Source of the DNA: Sandarakinorhabdus cyanobacteriorum
Lineage (GTDB): Bacteria; Pseudomonadota; Alphaproteobacteria; Sphingomonadales; Sphingomonadaceae
NCBI RefSeq assembly: GCF_002251755.1
Contig: NZ_NOXT01000077.1
Coordinates: 1 to 32,984 of the forward strand
Length of the DNA stretch: 32,984 nt
Direction of reading: 5' to 3'
Positions within the stretch are counted from its first letter, which is position 1. Each line of letters starts with the position of its first letter. The notes under the pieces were generated by a model. The model did not search any database. It was not told the origin of the DNA and was given only the letters and a program-made list of their open reading frames with translations. This document shows, in pieces, positions 32,947-32,984 of the stretch. A program made the translations under genes and the position numbers.

Positions 32947-32984
32947 GGGTTCAGACTCATTCAAAGCCAGAATGCGATAGCGGC
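32947..32984 (+). mobile_element. Possible left end of an insertion sequence (partial)
   Basis: GGGTTCAGACTCATTC starts at 32947 directly after CCTA. It is the approximate inverted complement of the sequence ending at position 37, and as a direct match GGGTTCAGAC differs by one base from GGGTTTAGAC at 26-35. Both junctions carry TA. This fits the left terminus of an IS5-type element continuing beyond the window. No transposase sequence is available here to confirm it. Confidence 0.4.

Noticed and set aside
32702-32947. 81-codon plus-strand frame at the right edge
   Set aside because: No ribosome site, starts within a tandem repeat, and the composition is not protein-like.

Overview
The window is GC-rich, densely coding DNA from an aerobic anoxygenic phototrophic alphaproteobacterium, most likely of the Sphingomonadales. 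The evidence is a crtCD/crtF-bchCXYZ-pufBALMC block of the purple-bacterial photosynthesis gene cluster, no sign of pufQ, a DUF3297 gene, and housekeeping genes of sphingomonad character. The assignment comes from gene content and protein motifs; no search was run.

Region 1 (about 100-12550) is the photosynthesis block. crtC and crtD (carotenoid hydratase and desaturase) run leftward. crtF, bchC, bchX, bchY, bchZ, pufB, pufA, pufL, pufM and pufC run rightward as a tightly packed superoperon that ends at a strong intrinsic terminator. Chlorophyllide is reduced by BchXYZ and oxidised by BchC, carotenoids are finished by CrtC/D/F, and the pigments go into the LH1-reaction-centre complex (PufBALM), which PufC re-reduces. 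PpsR/CrtJ-type operators (TGT-N12-ACA) lie between crtD and crtF and upstream of pufB. A degenerate tandem pair lies upstream of bchC.

Region 2 (12600-20820) is mixed metabolism: a Baeyer-Villiger-like flavin monooxygenase with an altered fingerprint, a paired inverted REP-like element, a fatty-acid desaturase, a secreted NTF2-like protein, an acyl-CoA dehydrogenase, a secreted unknown, a membrane dipeptidase, and a gluconokinase coupled to an exported protein of unknown function.

Region 3 (20850-29340) is core information processing and small accessory genes: rpsF-rpsR-rplI with a terminator, a DUF3297 gene, a nearly perfect 36-bp dyad next to a secreted-protein gene broken by one amber codon, a rarA / YjbR-like / DUF429-like operon, an MFS transporter with a VOC protein, and crcB-rluC.

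Region 4 (29360-32560) looks like a self-contained ECF sigma-factor module: the sigma factor, a coupled single-pass membrane protein that is a probable anti-sigma factor, a secreted Thr/Arg-rich repeat protein, and a divergent predicted outer-membrane beta-barrel protein. Three separate promoters in this region share GCGAAGGA-N15/16-CGTTA. I infer an autoregulated envelope-response regulon, and this is the best candidate for an undescribed system here.

Both window edges look like the two ends of one insertion-sequence type (GGGTTCAGAC... and ...TTTAGACCC, each next to a TA). The window is therefore either bounded by IS copies or is a contig broken at them. No tRNA, rRNA or CRISPR array was seen.
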